Assembly (NCBI RefSeq): GCF_003952505.1
Contig: NZ_CP034450.1
Coordinates: 6,159,001-6,223,000, forward strand
Direction: 5' to 3'
DNA: 64,000 nt
Source of the DNA: Mesorhizobium sp. M4B.F.Ca.ET.058.02.1.1
Lineage (GTDB): Bacteria; Pseudomonadota; Alphaproteobacteria; Rhizobiales; Rhizobiaceae
Under the pieces are notes generated by a model. The model had not been told where the DNA came from. It did no database searches and worked only from the letters and a program-made list of their open reading frames with translations. Of the stretch, positions 50,712-60,359 are shown one piece after another (the stretch's first letter is position 1; each line of letters begins with the position of its first letter). A program made the translations under genes and the position numbers.

Positions 50712-51731
50712 TCATACTCGATAGAATTCCCGATACCATTCCACGAAACGCGGAACCCCGATTTCGACCGGAATCTTCGGCTTGAAGCCGGTCGCCTCTT
50801 CAAGTGAGCTGACATCTGCGAAAGTTGCCGGGACGTCACCCGGCTGGAGCGCCATGAGGTTGCGGTTTGCCTTCCGCCCGAGTGCGTCTTCCAGCACCTC
50901 GATCAAGCGGTTCAGCTGAACGGGCGAATTCCCGCCGATATTATGGATCCTGAAAGGCGCGCTGCTTGTCGCGGGGTCGGGGGCCGAACTCTTCCATTGC
51001 GGATTTGCTGTTGCGGGCTGCTGCATCACGCGGTCAATGCCCTCGACAATGTCGTCGATATAGGTGAAATCTCGCTGCATGTTGCCATAGTTGAAGACGT
51101 CGATCGGTTCGCCAGCGAGAATGGCCTTGGTGAAGATGAACAGGGCCATGTCTGGCCGTCCCCAGGGACCATAGACAGTGAAGAAGCGCAATCCTGTCGT
51201 CGGCAGGCCGAAAAGATGGCTGTAGGTATGCGCCATCAGTTCGTTGGCCTTCTTGCTTGCGGCATAAAGGCTCAGCGGATGGTCCGCTGGATCGTGAACG
51301 GAGAACGGCATCCGTGTGCTGCCGCCATAGATCGAACTGGAAGACGCATAGACCAGATGGCCGACCGAGGCACGTCGGCATCCCTCCAGGATGTTAAGGA
51401 AGCCGGTGAGATTGCTTTCCGCATAGGCGTGCGGATTGGTAAGCGAATAGCGAACGCCGGCTTGGGCTGCGAGATTGACCACGATCTCCGGAGTGACCGA
51501 GAGAAGAAGCGCAGAAATGCGATCTCGGTCGGTGAGGTCGATTTGATCGAAACGAAAATTCGGAAATTCTTTCAAGCGAGCGAGCCGGGCTCGCTTCAGG
51601 TTGATGTCGTAATATTCATTCATGGAATCGAGGCCGACAACCTGCCGGCCATCAGCGAGAAGCCTCTGGCAGAGGTGGAATCCTATGAAGCCAGCCGCGC
51701 CGGTGATCAGAATCGGCCTGGTCGATGTCAA
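50712..51731 (-). CDS. UDP-glucuronate 4-epimerase (NAD-dependent epimerase family)
   Basis: A 339-residue short-chain dehydrogenase-type epimerase with ITGAAGFIGFHLCQRLL at the N-terminus, GLDSMNEYYDINLKRARL, the Tyr-Lys pair in YAASKKANE (about residue 170) and FTVYGPWGRPDMALF. These are the marks of LpsL/Cap1J enzymes that turn UDP-glucuronate into UDP-galacturonate. It supplies acidic sugar for the polysaccharide. Confidence 0.92.
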   Translation of the reverse strand: MTSTRPILITGAAGFIGFHLCQRLLADGRQVVGLDSMNEYYDINLKRARLARLKEFPNFRFDQIDLTDRDRISALLLSVTPEIVVNLAAQAGVRYSLTNPHAYAESNLTGFLNILEGCRRASVGHLVYASSSSIYGGSTRMPFSVHDPADHPLSLYAASKKANELMAHTYSHLFGLPTTGLRFFTVYGPWGRPDMALFIFTKAILAGEPIDVFNYGNMQRDFTYIDDIVEGIDRVMQQPATANPQWKSSAPDPATSSAPFRIHNIGGNSPVQLNRLIEVLEDALGRKANRNLMALQPGDVPATFADVSSLEEATGFKPKIPVEIGVPRFVEWYREFYRV

Positions 51732-51758
51732 TGTGTACTCCTAGGTTGCAGGCCGAGC

Positions 51759-53039
51759 TCACAGGCTCCAGTATTTTATCACTCCAGGAACTTCATTCGG
51801 CTTGATGGCCGACTTGACGTCGAACAGCGTTCCACCTGGCCTGATCATTTGGAAAATACGGGATTTCTCCCTCGATAGATAATGCTTGTGAGGAACCGCC
51901 AGAACAAGCGCCTGCAAATCGTTTATCTCGTCGAGTGGCAGGATTGTTTCACCATATTCGCGTCGAGCGGTTTCGGCATCGGCAAGAGGATCGTGGACCT
52001 TGGGGGCAATGCCGAACTGCCTCAGTTCCCTGACCATGTCGAAAACACGGCTGTTGCGCAAATCCGGAACATCCTCCTTGAAGGTCAGTCCGAGAATGCC
52101 GACGGAAGCTCCCTTCACGGGCATATCTGAACGGATCAGCTGTTTGACCACTTGTTGAGCAACGAAGGCTCCCATGCCGTCATTGATGCGGCGGCCGGCG
52201 AGGATGATCTGCGGATGGTAGCCCTCAGCCTCCGCCTTGGCGGTCAGATAGTACGGGTCGACACTTATGCAGTGGCCACCCACGAAGCCCGGCTTGAACG
52301 GAAGAAAGTTCCATTTCGTTGACGCGGCATCAAGGACGTCCTGCGTCCGAATATCAAGCCGCTCGAAGATCATTGCGAGTTCATTCATCAGCGCGATGTT
52401 GAGATCGCGCTGCGTATTTTCAATTACTTTCGCGGCCTCGGCCACCTTGATCGACGGGGCGCTGTAGACACCGGCATCGATGATCCGGCTGTAGACGCCC
52501 GCCACACGCTCCAGCGCTTCGGTATTCTCGCCAGAGACGACTTTGACGATTCGTCGCAGCGAGTGTTCGCGATCGCCGGGGTTGGCTCGTTCAGGTGAAT
52601 AGCCCAGCGCGAAGTCGTGAGGATGCCGCAGACCGGAAATCTGCTCGATGATGGGTCCACAAAAATCTTCGGTAACGCCGGGATAGACCGTCGATTCGAA
52701 GACGACGACCGCGCCTTTGCTCACCACTTCCCCGACGAGTTCGGATGCCAGCTTCAGAGGAGCGAGATCGGGGGCACGATTGATGTCGATAGGGGTGGGC
52801 ACGGCAACCACGAAGAAAGTAGCGCCTTTCAACATCTTCCGGTCGGTCGTAAATACGATCGACGATTCCTTGAGCTCCGTGGCGTCAACCTCTCCCGTAC
52901 GATCGACGCCGTCGCGCAGCTCGTTGATTCGGCGCTCGCTGATATCGAAGGCGATCGTTGCCGGGAAAATCTTTCCAAACGCGACGGCTACTGGAAGGCC
53001 GACATAGCCTAGGCCGATTACAGCAATGCGTTCGGTCAT
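51759..53039 (-). CDS. tviB: UDP-N-acetyl-hexosamine 6-dehydrogenase (WbpO/TviB type)
   Basis: A 426-residue nucleotide-sugar dehydrogenase: GLGYVGLPVAVAFG at the N-terminus binds NAD, VPTPID near residue 85, ESTVYPGVTED near residue 114, and the catalytic Cys in FVGGHCISVDPYYL (about residue 262). The sequence style is closer to WbpO/TviB than to UDP-glucose dehydrogenase. It makes UDP-GalNAcA or UDP-GlcNAcA. It lies 27 bases upstream of the epimerase gene. Confidence 0.92.
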   Translation of the reverse strand: MTERIAVIGLGYVGLPVAVAFGKIFPATIAFDISERRINELRDGVDRTGEVDATELKESSIVFTTDRKMLKGATFFVVAVPTPIDINRAPDLAPLKLASELVGEVVSKGAVVVFESTVYPGVTEDFCGPIIEQISGLRHPHDFALGYSPERANPGDREHSLRRIVKVVSGENTEALERVAGVYSRIIDAGVYSAPSIKVAEAAKVIENTQRDLNIALMNELAMIFERLDIRTQDVLDAASTKWNFLPFKPGFVGGHCISVDPYYLTAKAEAEGYHPQIILAGRRINDGMGAFVAQQVVKQLIRSDMPVKGASVGILGLTFKEDVPDLRNSRVFDMVRELRQFGIAPKVHDPLADAETARREYGETILPLDEINDLQALVLAVPHKHYLSREKSRIFQMIRPGGTLFDVKSAIKPNEVPGVIKYWSL

Positions 53040-53284
53040 CCGTGGATTTCCTCAGGTCGCTTATGACTCGAGGCGCTTGTATGGCAGGCGGTGGGTTAAT
53101 TCAACGATGCGTCGTTGCGAAGGCGGAAGTCTCCACTCAAAAGAAGTCCGCCGCCGATGCCTGTACCACTCAACAACTCAGACCGACCGATACTGTGGAT
53201 AACATGCCGCAGGGTTGGGTTTCGGGACCCGAGACCTTACAAGAGGCGGCTGGCCTGCTGCAATCAGCCTAAGATGTTGAACGC

Positions 53285-54415
53285 ATGAACCGTATCGTCG
53301 TCATTGTGAGCGAGCCAAAGTCCCTTGCAACCACTCGAGGACATTTTCTCCTTGCGCTGCGTGTGGCCGGATACGAAGTTCATGCCGCGGCGCCGTTCGA
53401 TGAGATGACCGTGCGATGGCTGACCGGAAACGGCATTCGTTTTCATCATCTGCCGATGGCGCGCGCGGCAGTCGGCCCGATCGGCGATGCGATTTTGGCG
53501 CTCCGTCTCTACAGAAAAATACGGGAACTCAGACCTCAGGTCGTGTTGACCTGCGCAATCAAGCCAATCGTTTATGGCATACCCGTAGCGTTGATTGCAC
53601 GCGTCCCGCGTCGGCACGCGCTTATCACTGGCCTCGGCTATGCGTTCACGGACCGCCATAAATCGCTGCGCTGGAGGGTCATCAACGCCGCGGCTCGACT
53701 TCTTTATGCAGCAAGCCTGCGCGGCGCCACGACGGTGACGTTCCAGAACGAGGACGATCGAGATGATTTCCGTCGCCTGGGGCTCCTCGGGCGGACCCCA
53801 GCCAGTGTCGTCAACGGTTCAGGGGTCGACCTGGATCGTTTCAGGGTTGCGCCACTGCCGGAGGAGCCGCGATTTCTTATGATCGCCCGCCTGCTTCGCG
53901 ACAAAGGCCTTGCCGAATACCTGGGTGCCGCGAAGCTGGTGAAGGCGGTCCGGCCGGAGGCTCGCTTCGACCTGGTCGGTGATACGGATCCAAATCCCGC
54001 GGGATTTCCGGTCTCGGAGGTTGAGGCAGCCGTCGCGGACGGAACGATCCGCTATCACAGGGGTGTCGAAGATGTCCGTCGGGTGATCGCCGACTCGCGT
54101 ATTTACGTGCTTCCCTCCTATCGCGAGGGCACATCGCGCTCGGTTCTGGAAGCAATGGCAATGGGTCGTCCGGTGATAACGACGGATGCGCCAGGCTGTC
54201 GCGCGCCGATCGTCCCCGGGGTAAACGGCCTGTTGGTGCCGGTCGGTGCCACGACCTCCCTGGCCGAGGCCATGATCCGTCTGATCGACAACCCAGATGA
54301 GGCCAGATGCATGGCCAGGAACAGTCGGTCGATTGCCGAACAGCGCTATGATATTCAGAAAGTTACTGCTCATATGATGGAAATCATCGAAGGCGGGCAA
54401 TGGGCCGCAGGATGA
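53285..54415 (+). CDS. Glycosyltransferase family 4 protein
   Basis: A 376-residue GT-B enzyme with FLMIARLLRDKGLAEYLGAAK (about residue 200) and the C-terminal donor-site motif SYREGTSRSVLEAMAMGRPVI near residue 280, in which E-x7-E is kept. TGLGYAF and NGSGVDLDRF are typical of N-acetylgalactosaminyl- or similar transferases acting on undecaprenyl-linked sugars. It is divergent from the dehydrogenase gene. Its stop overlaps the start of a broken methyltransferase gene. Confidence 0.9.
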   Translation: MNRIVVIVSEPKSLATTRGHFLLALRVAGYEVHAAAPFDEMTVRWLTGNGIRFHHLPMARAAVGPIGDAILALRLYRKIRELRPQVVLTCAIKPIVYGIPVALIARVPRRHALITGLGYAFTDRHKSLRWRVINAAARLLYAASLRGATTVTFQNEDDRDDFRRLGLLGRTPASVVNGSGVDLDRFRVAPLPEEPRFLMIARLLRDKGLAEYLGAAKLVKAVRPEARFDLVGDTDPNPAGFPVSEVEAAVADGTIRYHRGVEDVRRVIADSRIYVLPSYREGTSRSVLEAMAMGRPVITTDAPGCRAPIVPGVNGLLVPVGATTSLAEAMIRLIDNPDEARCMARNSRSIAEQRYDIQKVTAHMMEIIEGGQWAAG

Positions 54416-54621
54416 CATCTGCAGAAAAGCCAGCGTCGAACCGATATGAATTCGGAGCCTATTGGGCTTCATTCATCGACAAGTCCTACTCCGCTGAACG
54501 CCGCCAGGCGGCGGCCGGCAAGCTCCTGTCCTTCCTGGGCAAAGACCGAACGGAGACTAGGCGATATGCGGCTGGCCGTCTTCGATCGTTACGATCTCGT
54601 CGCAATTTTCGACCGTCGTGA
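54412..54621 (+). pseudogene. 5' remnant of a SAM-dependent methyltransferase gene
   Basis: The ATG overlaps the glycosyltransferase stop (ATGA). The first 45 residues (NRYEFGAYWASFI near residue 10, AGKLLSFLGKD near residue 35) resemble the N-terminus of class I methyltransferases such as the one at 49874-50665 (RYDFGRNWSEL). After about 54546 the frame turns into Arg-rich sequence that is simply the antisense of the ABC transporter 3' end, and the SAM-binding motif never appears. The gene has lost its body, most likely by recombination in the locus. Confidence 0.7.
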
Positions 54622-56338
54622 GGCGATGCGCGATGATGAGGACTGTCAGATCAGCGGGCAAATCACCGATTGCCTCCATGACAGCTGCTTCGGTCTCATT
54701 GTCGAGCGCGCTTGTTGCTTCGTCAAAAACGAGCAAACTCGCCTGTTTATAGAATGCCCGCGCTATGCCTATTCGTTGGCGCTGGCCGCCGGACAATCGC
54801 ACACCGCGTTCGCCGACCCGGGTTTCATAGCCCTTGGGCAAGTTTTCGATGAAGCCCGCCAAAGCTGCCTGCTGCGCTGCGTTGCGAACACGTTCAAGAT
54901 CGATACCGGCGGGGTCGATGCCAAACGCTATATTCTCGGCGATCGAAGCGTCCGAAAGGAAGATACTCTGGGGGACATGGGCAATCTGCCTCTGCCAGGC
55001 ACGTCTAGTGCCTCCATCAAGGGGCTTCCCGTCGATCTCGATAACTCCACTTGTCGGCTCGAGTAGGCCCATCACGAGATCGACTGTCGTGCTCTTCCCG
55101 CTCCCTGTCTTGCCTACAAATCCGATCTTTGCGCCCTTCACGATGGTGAGATTGAACCGTTCGATAACCGGCGGCTGATCGGGCGCGTAGCAGAACGATA
55201 AATCCTTCAGCACAATTGCCTGATTGAATGGCAAGCGGCTCGGCGGAGGTGCCTGTGCTTCTGCTGGGAGTGGCGCTTCGATCGTCTTAAGAACCGCTTC
55301 GACGCCGGCGATATTGCCTAGCACGAGCGCCCAGTTTGCATAGATCAATTGCATCAGGGGCACTAGACGCTGCGCGCCAAGGGCAAACGTTCCCAGCATA
55401 GGCAGTACCTGCCCGGCGTTGTTTGTCCTTGTGATCAGGAAGTAAGCAAGTGCGGCGATGATCACCATCCCAGTGGCTTCGATCGCGAATCGAGGAGTAG
55501 CGGCCGCGAGAGCGTTCCCCGAGTAAGCGCGCTGTAAATGCCTGTCGAGTTCTTCGAAACGGGAAAGGAAGTAGGGCTGAGTGTCATTGATGATGACATC
55601 GCGAATGCCACCCAAGCCCTCTTGCACGGACCGAATGTCTTCCGCCTGCATTCGCTCTATCGTGCGGGCATTCGTCTTGAGATGTTTGCGAATGAAGAGC
55701 GACATGGCGAGATAGGCCACACCCAATCCGGCAAAGATCGCAAATGTGATGAATGAGCTCAACGCGAACATCGCCGCAACGACGAACACGCTGATGATCG
55801 CTCCCCCAACCGCTTGGAGGATCGGGAGGAGAACGTTCATGTTGATGATGTGGACTTGGCGAAGTGTCGCCAGCACCGAACTGGAGCTATTCGATAAGTG
55901 ATAGCTGTAGGGTTGGTAAAGTGCGCGCTTGTAAACTCTCACGGCGATCTCGTGCCCAAGCGAAAAGACAAAAGCATGAGTCGCTCGCGAGAGCAGGATC
56001 CGCACCACCCCAGCGATCACTACCACTACCGAAAATAGCGACAGCAAGGGCAGAAGGCTGTCGCTCGAACTGGCCGAACCGAAACCCTGCAATTGGCGTC
56101 CGATCCATGACTGACCTATTGAATCGGGATCGGTGATCTTGGCCAGAAACGGCAAGAGGGCACCGAGCGTCGCGGCCTCAGCGATAGCGCCGAAGGACAT
56201 TAGAACCAGAAGACCGAAAAACTGGCGGCGCCGGCGCCTCGATAGCTGCGCCCACAAGCGCCGAAGCGCGTCGGTCGTGCTGTCTAGGGTCTGGGTTCCG
56301 CTCAATGCCAAGGTATCGCCCGCATTCTCGACGTTCAT
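54557..56338 (-). CDS. ABC transporter ATP-binding/permease protein (PglK/MsbA-like flippase)
   Basis: A 593-residue half-transporter; I start at MNVENAGD (56338), as earlier in-frame starts have no support. Six hydrophobic segments fill residues about 35-330. The ATPase domain has Walker A GKTGSGKST (about 405), signature LSGGQRQR and LVFDEATSALDNE. VIINDTQPYFLSRFEELD in the membrane domain is typical of lipid-linked oligosaccharide flippases such as PglK. It would flip lipid-linked glycan to the periplasm. It is convergent with the glycosyltransferase. Confidence 0.9.
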   Translation of the reverse strand: MNVENAGDTLALSGTQTLDSTTDALRRLWAQLSRRRRRQFFGLLVLMSFGAIAEAATLGALLPFLAKITDPDSIGQSWIGRQLQGFGSASSSDSLLPLLSLFSVVVVIAGVVRILLSRATHAFVFSLGHEIAVRVYKRALYQPYSYHLSNSSSSVLATLRQVHIINMNVLLPILQAVGGAIISVFVVAAMFALSSFITFAIFAGLGVAYLAMSLFIRKHLKTNARTIERMQAEDIRSVQEGLGGIRDVIINDTQPYFLSRFEELDRHLQRAYSGNALAAATPRFAIEATGMVIIAALAYFLITRTNNAGQVLPMLGTFALGAQRLVPLMQLIYANWALVLGNIAGVEAVLKTIEAPLPAEAQAPPPSRLPFNQAIVLKDLSFCYAPDQPPVIERFNLTIVKGAKIGFVGKTGSGKSTTVDLVMGLLEPTSGVIEIDGKPLDGGTRRAWQRQIAHVPQSIFLSDASIAENIAFGIDPAGIDLERVRNAAQQAALAGFIENLPKGYETRVGERGVRLSGGQRQRIGIARAFYKQASLLVFDEATSALDNETEAAVMEAIGDLPADLTVLIIAHRLTTVENCDEIVTIEDGQPHIA

Positions 56339-56515
56339 TGCGCATGGGCGCCACAAGGAAACAAGTCGCATGTGGCGCCAATTGACAATTTCTGATCTCG
56401 GATCGTCAAAAGCCATCCACAAGCTGGACCATTCAGGGCAGCTTCGAACGTGCAATTGTGATATCTCTGTACTACTAGCAGCGAGGAAAAGGCGATTCTA
56501 AGTAGGAGCCGTCAG

Positions 56516-57382
56516 TTGGGCGCCGATCGGTTCTGGCAGTCCTTGGGTCTCTGCCTGACTGGGCTAGGGGCGGCGTTTCTGCTCTTTGTCGCTGCTTATC
56601 CCCTCGGCCTCGTCCAGGCCTATCCGACACCCCCCGCGGAGGCTATTGAGGGACCGCTTGGGTTTGAGAAGAAGATAGAGGATTTGAACGGCCTTTATCG
56701 CGAAGCGAATGAGCCCAAGCAGGTCTATCTTGAGCGCCTGACAAAGGCTGTCGCGGGCGGCGTGGTGCATTACTGGACGGAAGGGGACCGTTGGGCGGCC
56801 ACTGACGCGCGCTATACGAAGATCAGCGTTTTCGACAACTACGTCATCTGGCTGCTCGGTCGGCTTCCTGCATACCACGACAGCTTTCAAAATTACGAGT
56901 TTTTGACACCCCGAAAGGCCTTAGATCGCGGTTACGGCTTTTGCTCCCAGGCCTCAAAGATTGTCTATTCAATCCTTACGGAACAAGGCATTCCAGCGAC
57001 GATATATAGCGCGGAGCAGCACACGATCGTCGAGGTCGATGGTAATGTTCTCGATTCCGATTATGGCGTCCTAGTACCCCATCCTCTGGCTCTTGTAGAA
57101 AGGGATCCGTCGATAGTCGATTCCTACTATTCGGACTACGAAGATATGCTGCCTCTTTTGCATGGAGCCTACGGTCAACCTTGGCATCAGCTTGGAACGC
57201 CAGAAGGCTTTCAGAGTGCCCGTTCTTACGAGACAATTTTCGACCGGCTGAAGTGGCTTCCGCCAGTCATGCTGCTGCTCATCGGCGTGTTGTTGGCAAC
57301 TAGCGGGCTGCTTCGGCGCCGACCGTTCGTTTCTGCCCCGAAAATCTTTGCCTTCGGTCGTTCGTCCAATCGTGGAGCTTAG
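56516..57382 (+). CDS. Transglutaminase-like membrane-anchored protein
   Basis: A 288-residue protein with a TTG start at 56516, supported by AGGAG 7 bases upstream. It has a membrane span near residues 10-35, a periplasmic or external domain and a second span near residues 255-275. The domain has a Cys-His-Asp triad pattern: C143 (GYGFCSQAS), H169 (AEQHTIVEV) and D180 or D182 (DSDYGV). It could be a protease or amide-bond-forming enzyme acting on envelope or polysaccharide machinery; the target is unknown. Confidence 0.8.
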   Translation: MGADRFWQSLGLCLTGLGAAFLLFVAAYPLGLVQAYPTPPAEAIEGPLGFEKKIEDLNGLYREANEPKQVYLERLTKAVAGGVVHYWTEGDRWAATDARYTKISVFDNYVIWLLGRLPAYHDSFQNYEFLTPRKALDRGYGFCSQASKIVYSILTEQGIPATIYSAEQHTIVEVDGNVLDSDYGVLVPHPLALVERDPSIVDSYYSDYEDMLPLLHGAYGQPWHQLGTPEGFQSARSYETIFDRLKWLPPVMLLLIGVLLATSGLLRRRPFVSAPKIFAFGRSSNRGA

Positions 57383-57461
57383 GGAGTGCTTTGCGCTTGC
57401 TTGAGGTCTATGCCTATGGCATGCGACGGCTAAATCGGAAGTCGGCGGCGATAGAGTCTCG

Positions 57462-58688
57462 ATGAATTATGCTCCAGCAAAGACATCCGCTGTCGTTCCT
57501 TCGACGGCCATCGCCAAGAGCCGCCGTAAGGGCGTACTTTTTGTGATCGGATCGCTAAACCTTGGCGGCACGGAGAGCCAACTCGTACTGCTCGCCAAGG
57601 AACTGGCATGCCGAGGATGGAGGGTCGAGGTTTTTGCGCTTACGCCGGTAGGCGACGTACTGGCCGAACCTCTGACCCGAGCCGGCATACCAATTTTCTA
57701 TGGCCGCCACCGACCGAATTCCCTCGCCGCCGGTTCAAAGACGTCGCCGGGTTTGAAGGAGTTGATGGTCCTCCTGGCCGCGGCCACTTGGGTTTTCAGG
57801 CGGGTGGCTTGGACACGACCGGGCGTGGTCCATGCTTTTCTGCCGCTGACAAATTTCCTCGGCGCCCTGGCCGGACGGTTAGCGTTGGCACCGCTTATCG
57901 TCACATCTCGACGCGGCCTCGGCAGCCATCAGGAACGCTGGCCTTGGCTAAAATGGATGGATCGGTTCGCTAACCGTTTTTCCGATTTCGTGGTTGCGAA
58001 CTCTCTCGCTGTCGCGGCAGACACGGCGGCGCGGGACAACTACAGCATCAACCGCATCAAAATTGTCGCAAACGCCCTCGATTTAAGCCGGTTCGACAAT
58101 ATCGGCGATCGTCGCAATGGGACCCGGGCTCGACTTGGTCTCGCCCCAGATGACGTGGGCATCATCATTGTCGCCAATTTGATACCGTATAAAGGTCATG
58201 ACGATCTAATCGAGGCGATTGCCCTTGCGAGCAAAGTGCACCCGAACATCAAGCTCTTTATGGCCGGGCAGGACCGGGGAATCGGATCGGCTCTGGCGCA
58301 GAAGGCTGAAAGCCTCGGCATCGGGCGCAAAGTGCAAGCTCTCGGAGTTCAGAGCGATATCCCTGGTTTACTCGCTGGTATGGATGTTGGCGTGATCGCG
58401 TCCCATGAGGAGGGCTTTTGCAATGCCTTGATGGAGAAACTGGCGGCCGGTCTCCCGGTAGTCGTCACAGACGTAGGCGGAAATCCGGAGGCAGTCTCAG
58501 GCCTGCCAGGATGTGTTTTGGTACAACCTCATGCTCCCACTGATCTCGCTCGAGGTTTGCTGGAAATAGTAGACCGTCTGCCAGAGCGCAAAACGGACCA
58601 GGAGTTTCGCCAACGGACAATGCGCCAGCGCTATTCGATTGAGGCTATGGCCGACGCCTATGAAACCCTCTACCTCACGGGGAAATGA
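57462..58688 (+). CDS. Glycosyltransferase family 4 protein
   Basis: A 408-residue GT-B enzyme with VIGSLNLGGTESQLVLLAKEL near the N-terminus (acceptor domain), ANLIPYKGHDDLIEAI near residue 240 and HEEGFCNALMEKLAAGLPVV near residue 310, with E-x7-E kept in the donor site. It is followed immediately by a polymerase-like gene, so the pair is probably co-translated. Confidence 0.9.
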   Translation: MNYAPAKTSAVVPSTAIAKSRRKGVLFVIGSLNLGGTESQLVLLAKELACRGWRVEVFALTPVGDVLAEPLTRAGIPIFYGRHRPNSLAAGSKTSPGLKELMVLLAAATWVFRRVAWTRPGVVHAFLPLTNFLGALAGRLALAPLIVTSRRGLGSHQERWPWLKWMDRFANRFSDFVVANSLAVAADTAARDNYSINRIKIVANALDLSRFDNIGDRRNGTRARLGLAPDDVGIIIVANLIPYKGHDDLIEAIALASKVHPNIKLFMAGQDRGIGSALAQKAESLGIGRKVQALGVQSDIPGLLAGMDVGVIASHEEGFCNALMEKLAAGLPVVVTDVGGNPEAVSGLPGCVLVQPHAPTDLARGLLEIVDRLPERKTDQEFRQRTMRQRYSIEAMADAYETLYLTGK

Positions 58689-60359
58689 ATGAGCGGCGGG
58701 GTTGCTGATGTGGATCGCTCACTAGGCCCAGCATCGTCGCTGCAAACGAACCTGGTGAACCTTTCTGCCGGCTTCTGCGCTTTCACAGTCGTTGTATATC
58801 AGGCCTGGTTCATGCCTTTCTCCCTGCCCTTGTTCACCGGGCGAGATGGCTATCTCAGGTTGGCCTTGTACGCCCTCTATGGCGTTGTACTCATCGTCTC
58901 TTTCGCAGTGGTAGTGACGCGGCGTGACGTGCGCAAAGCTATTTCGCCGCTGGCAATCGGCGCCGTGGTGGCGGTCGTGCCAATCGCTCTGCATCCTCTT
59001 GGGATCGTCAACAGGAGCTATTTGACAACTCTTGCTCTTGGTGGCTCTGCACTCACTCTGATGCTTACGTTTGCGCCTCCGATTGTGCTGCGGCTGTCCG
59101 CTTCGGTTACGGCCCTCAATGCTATCGTTTGCTTCTTGGATGTGCTCTTCACCCATGGCTTTACCACTACAGTTGGCCGCGCGGCGGGGTTAGCAGTCAA
59201 CCCGAATGTGGCCGCTGCGGGACTCTTGCTCGGCGGCGCGGCGAGCTATCGCGCCGTACCTAAGGAATGGCGCCCAGGTTTTCTCGTCCTGGTTGGGGGG
59301 GCGCTTTCAATCACCTTGTCCCGCTCCACTATTCTTGCCGCCGTCGCCACCGTCTTCCTTCCAAGTGCTGCTGGCATCTGGCAATACTATAGAGCTGGCC
59401 GAAGATTGCGGATCGGCACCGCTGCTTGGACGCGGGCTCTCGCCGTGGCTCTTGTGCTGCTATCGGCAACTTTCGTCGCACTGACCACTAACCGCTACTT
59501 TCGAGCTGCCATTAGCCAGTCTTTCGCAGGAGTGTTGGCCGTAAACACGGACCTTAGTGTGGCAGGCGAAGCTGTCGACACGTCGCTTGCCCGGCCAGCG
59601 GTTCCGATAGGACATCCTCCCCAAACAGATGACGCGAGACCGCTTTCGGTCGAGCCGCCCCAATTGGCGCCATCTAGAAACGTCCCAGCTCTACCCGAGG
59701 AAAGCTTGCCAGGAGATGTCGCCACTCCCCCCAAAGCGATTCCGTCTGCAGCAGGCGCGGCCAGGATCCAGGCCCTCAGCGAACGGCTGAGAGGTGAAGG
59801 TAAGAAGAATTCTATCTCGGCCCGAGCTCTGTTCTTGGAACGCGGCCTACTTGCATACCAGACAGGCGGTTTCTTTGGTCGTGGGCTGGAAGAGGCTCAT
59901 GTCTTTGTTCCTCACAACACGTTTGTCCTTTTTGCTATCGCTTTCGGCCATATCGGCTGGCTAGTGCCACTCGGCTTCCTCGTCTCCGCCTTCTGGTTCG
60001 TTCGTGACGCTGAAGATCTGCCACTCGGAGTCGCCCTCTTAGGCGTTATGCTGACTTCGCATGATGTCTTACTGACGCCGAGTTTGTTCATACCCGTGGC
60101 TATCGGCATAGGCAGCATGCTCGCCGCAAAGACCAATCCCAGCCGAAGCAGGGAAGCATATTCGAGCTTTGCCTTTGGAATAGGCGGAGGCGTCGGGTTA
60201 TTCGCTGCCGCTTCCATTGTCCTGTTGATTTCGCCGCCGATCGGTGTCGATCTCCGGGCTAATCCGCTCTACTTCATGCTTTTGGGGACCGTCATCGCCT
60301 GGGCTGTTGCGACGCTTTATTTGTTTTGTCGCTCTCGTCGAAGCGGCCCCGGCGCGTAG
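58689..60359 (+). CDS. O-antigen ligase/polymerase-like membrane protein with a long hydrophilic loop
   Basis: A 556-residue protein with about ten hydrophobic segments. AVNPNVAAAGLLLGG and LSRSTILAAVATVF are typical of the Wzy/WaaL superfamily, and HVFVPHNTFVLFAIAFG carries the expected His in the large loop. That loop (about residues 265-400) is unusual: it includes a proline-rich stretch of about 70 residues. The ATG directly follows the upstream stop. Its 3' end overlaps the convergent acyltransferase by 43 bases. Confidence 0.82.
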   Translation: MSGGVADVDRSLGPASSLQTNLVNLSAGFCAFTVVVYQAWFMPFSLPLFTGRDGYLRLALYALYGVVLIVSFAVVVTRRDVRKAISPLAIGAVVAVVPIALHPLGIVNRSYLTTLALGGSALTLMLTFAPPIVLRLSASVTALNAIVCFLDVLFTHGFTTTVGRAAGLAVNPNVAAAGLLLGGAASYRAVPKEWRPGFLVLVGGALSITLSRSTILAAVATVFLPSAAGIWQYYRAGRRLRIGTAAWTRALAVALVLLSATFVALTTNRYFRAAISQSFAGVLAVNTDLSVAGEAVDTSLARPAVPIGHPPQTDDARPLSVEPPQLAPSRNVPALPEESLPGDVATPPKAIPSAAGAARIQALSERLRGEGKKNSISARALFLERGLLAYQTGGFFGRGLEEAHVFVPHNTFVLFAIAFGHIGWLVPLGFLVSAFWFVRDAEDLPLGVALLGVMLTSHDVLLTPSLFIPVAIGIGSMLAAKTNPSRSREAYSSFAFGIGGGVGLFAAASIVLLISPPIGVDLRANPLYFMLLGTVIAWAVATLYLFCRSRRSGPGA

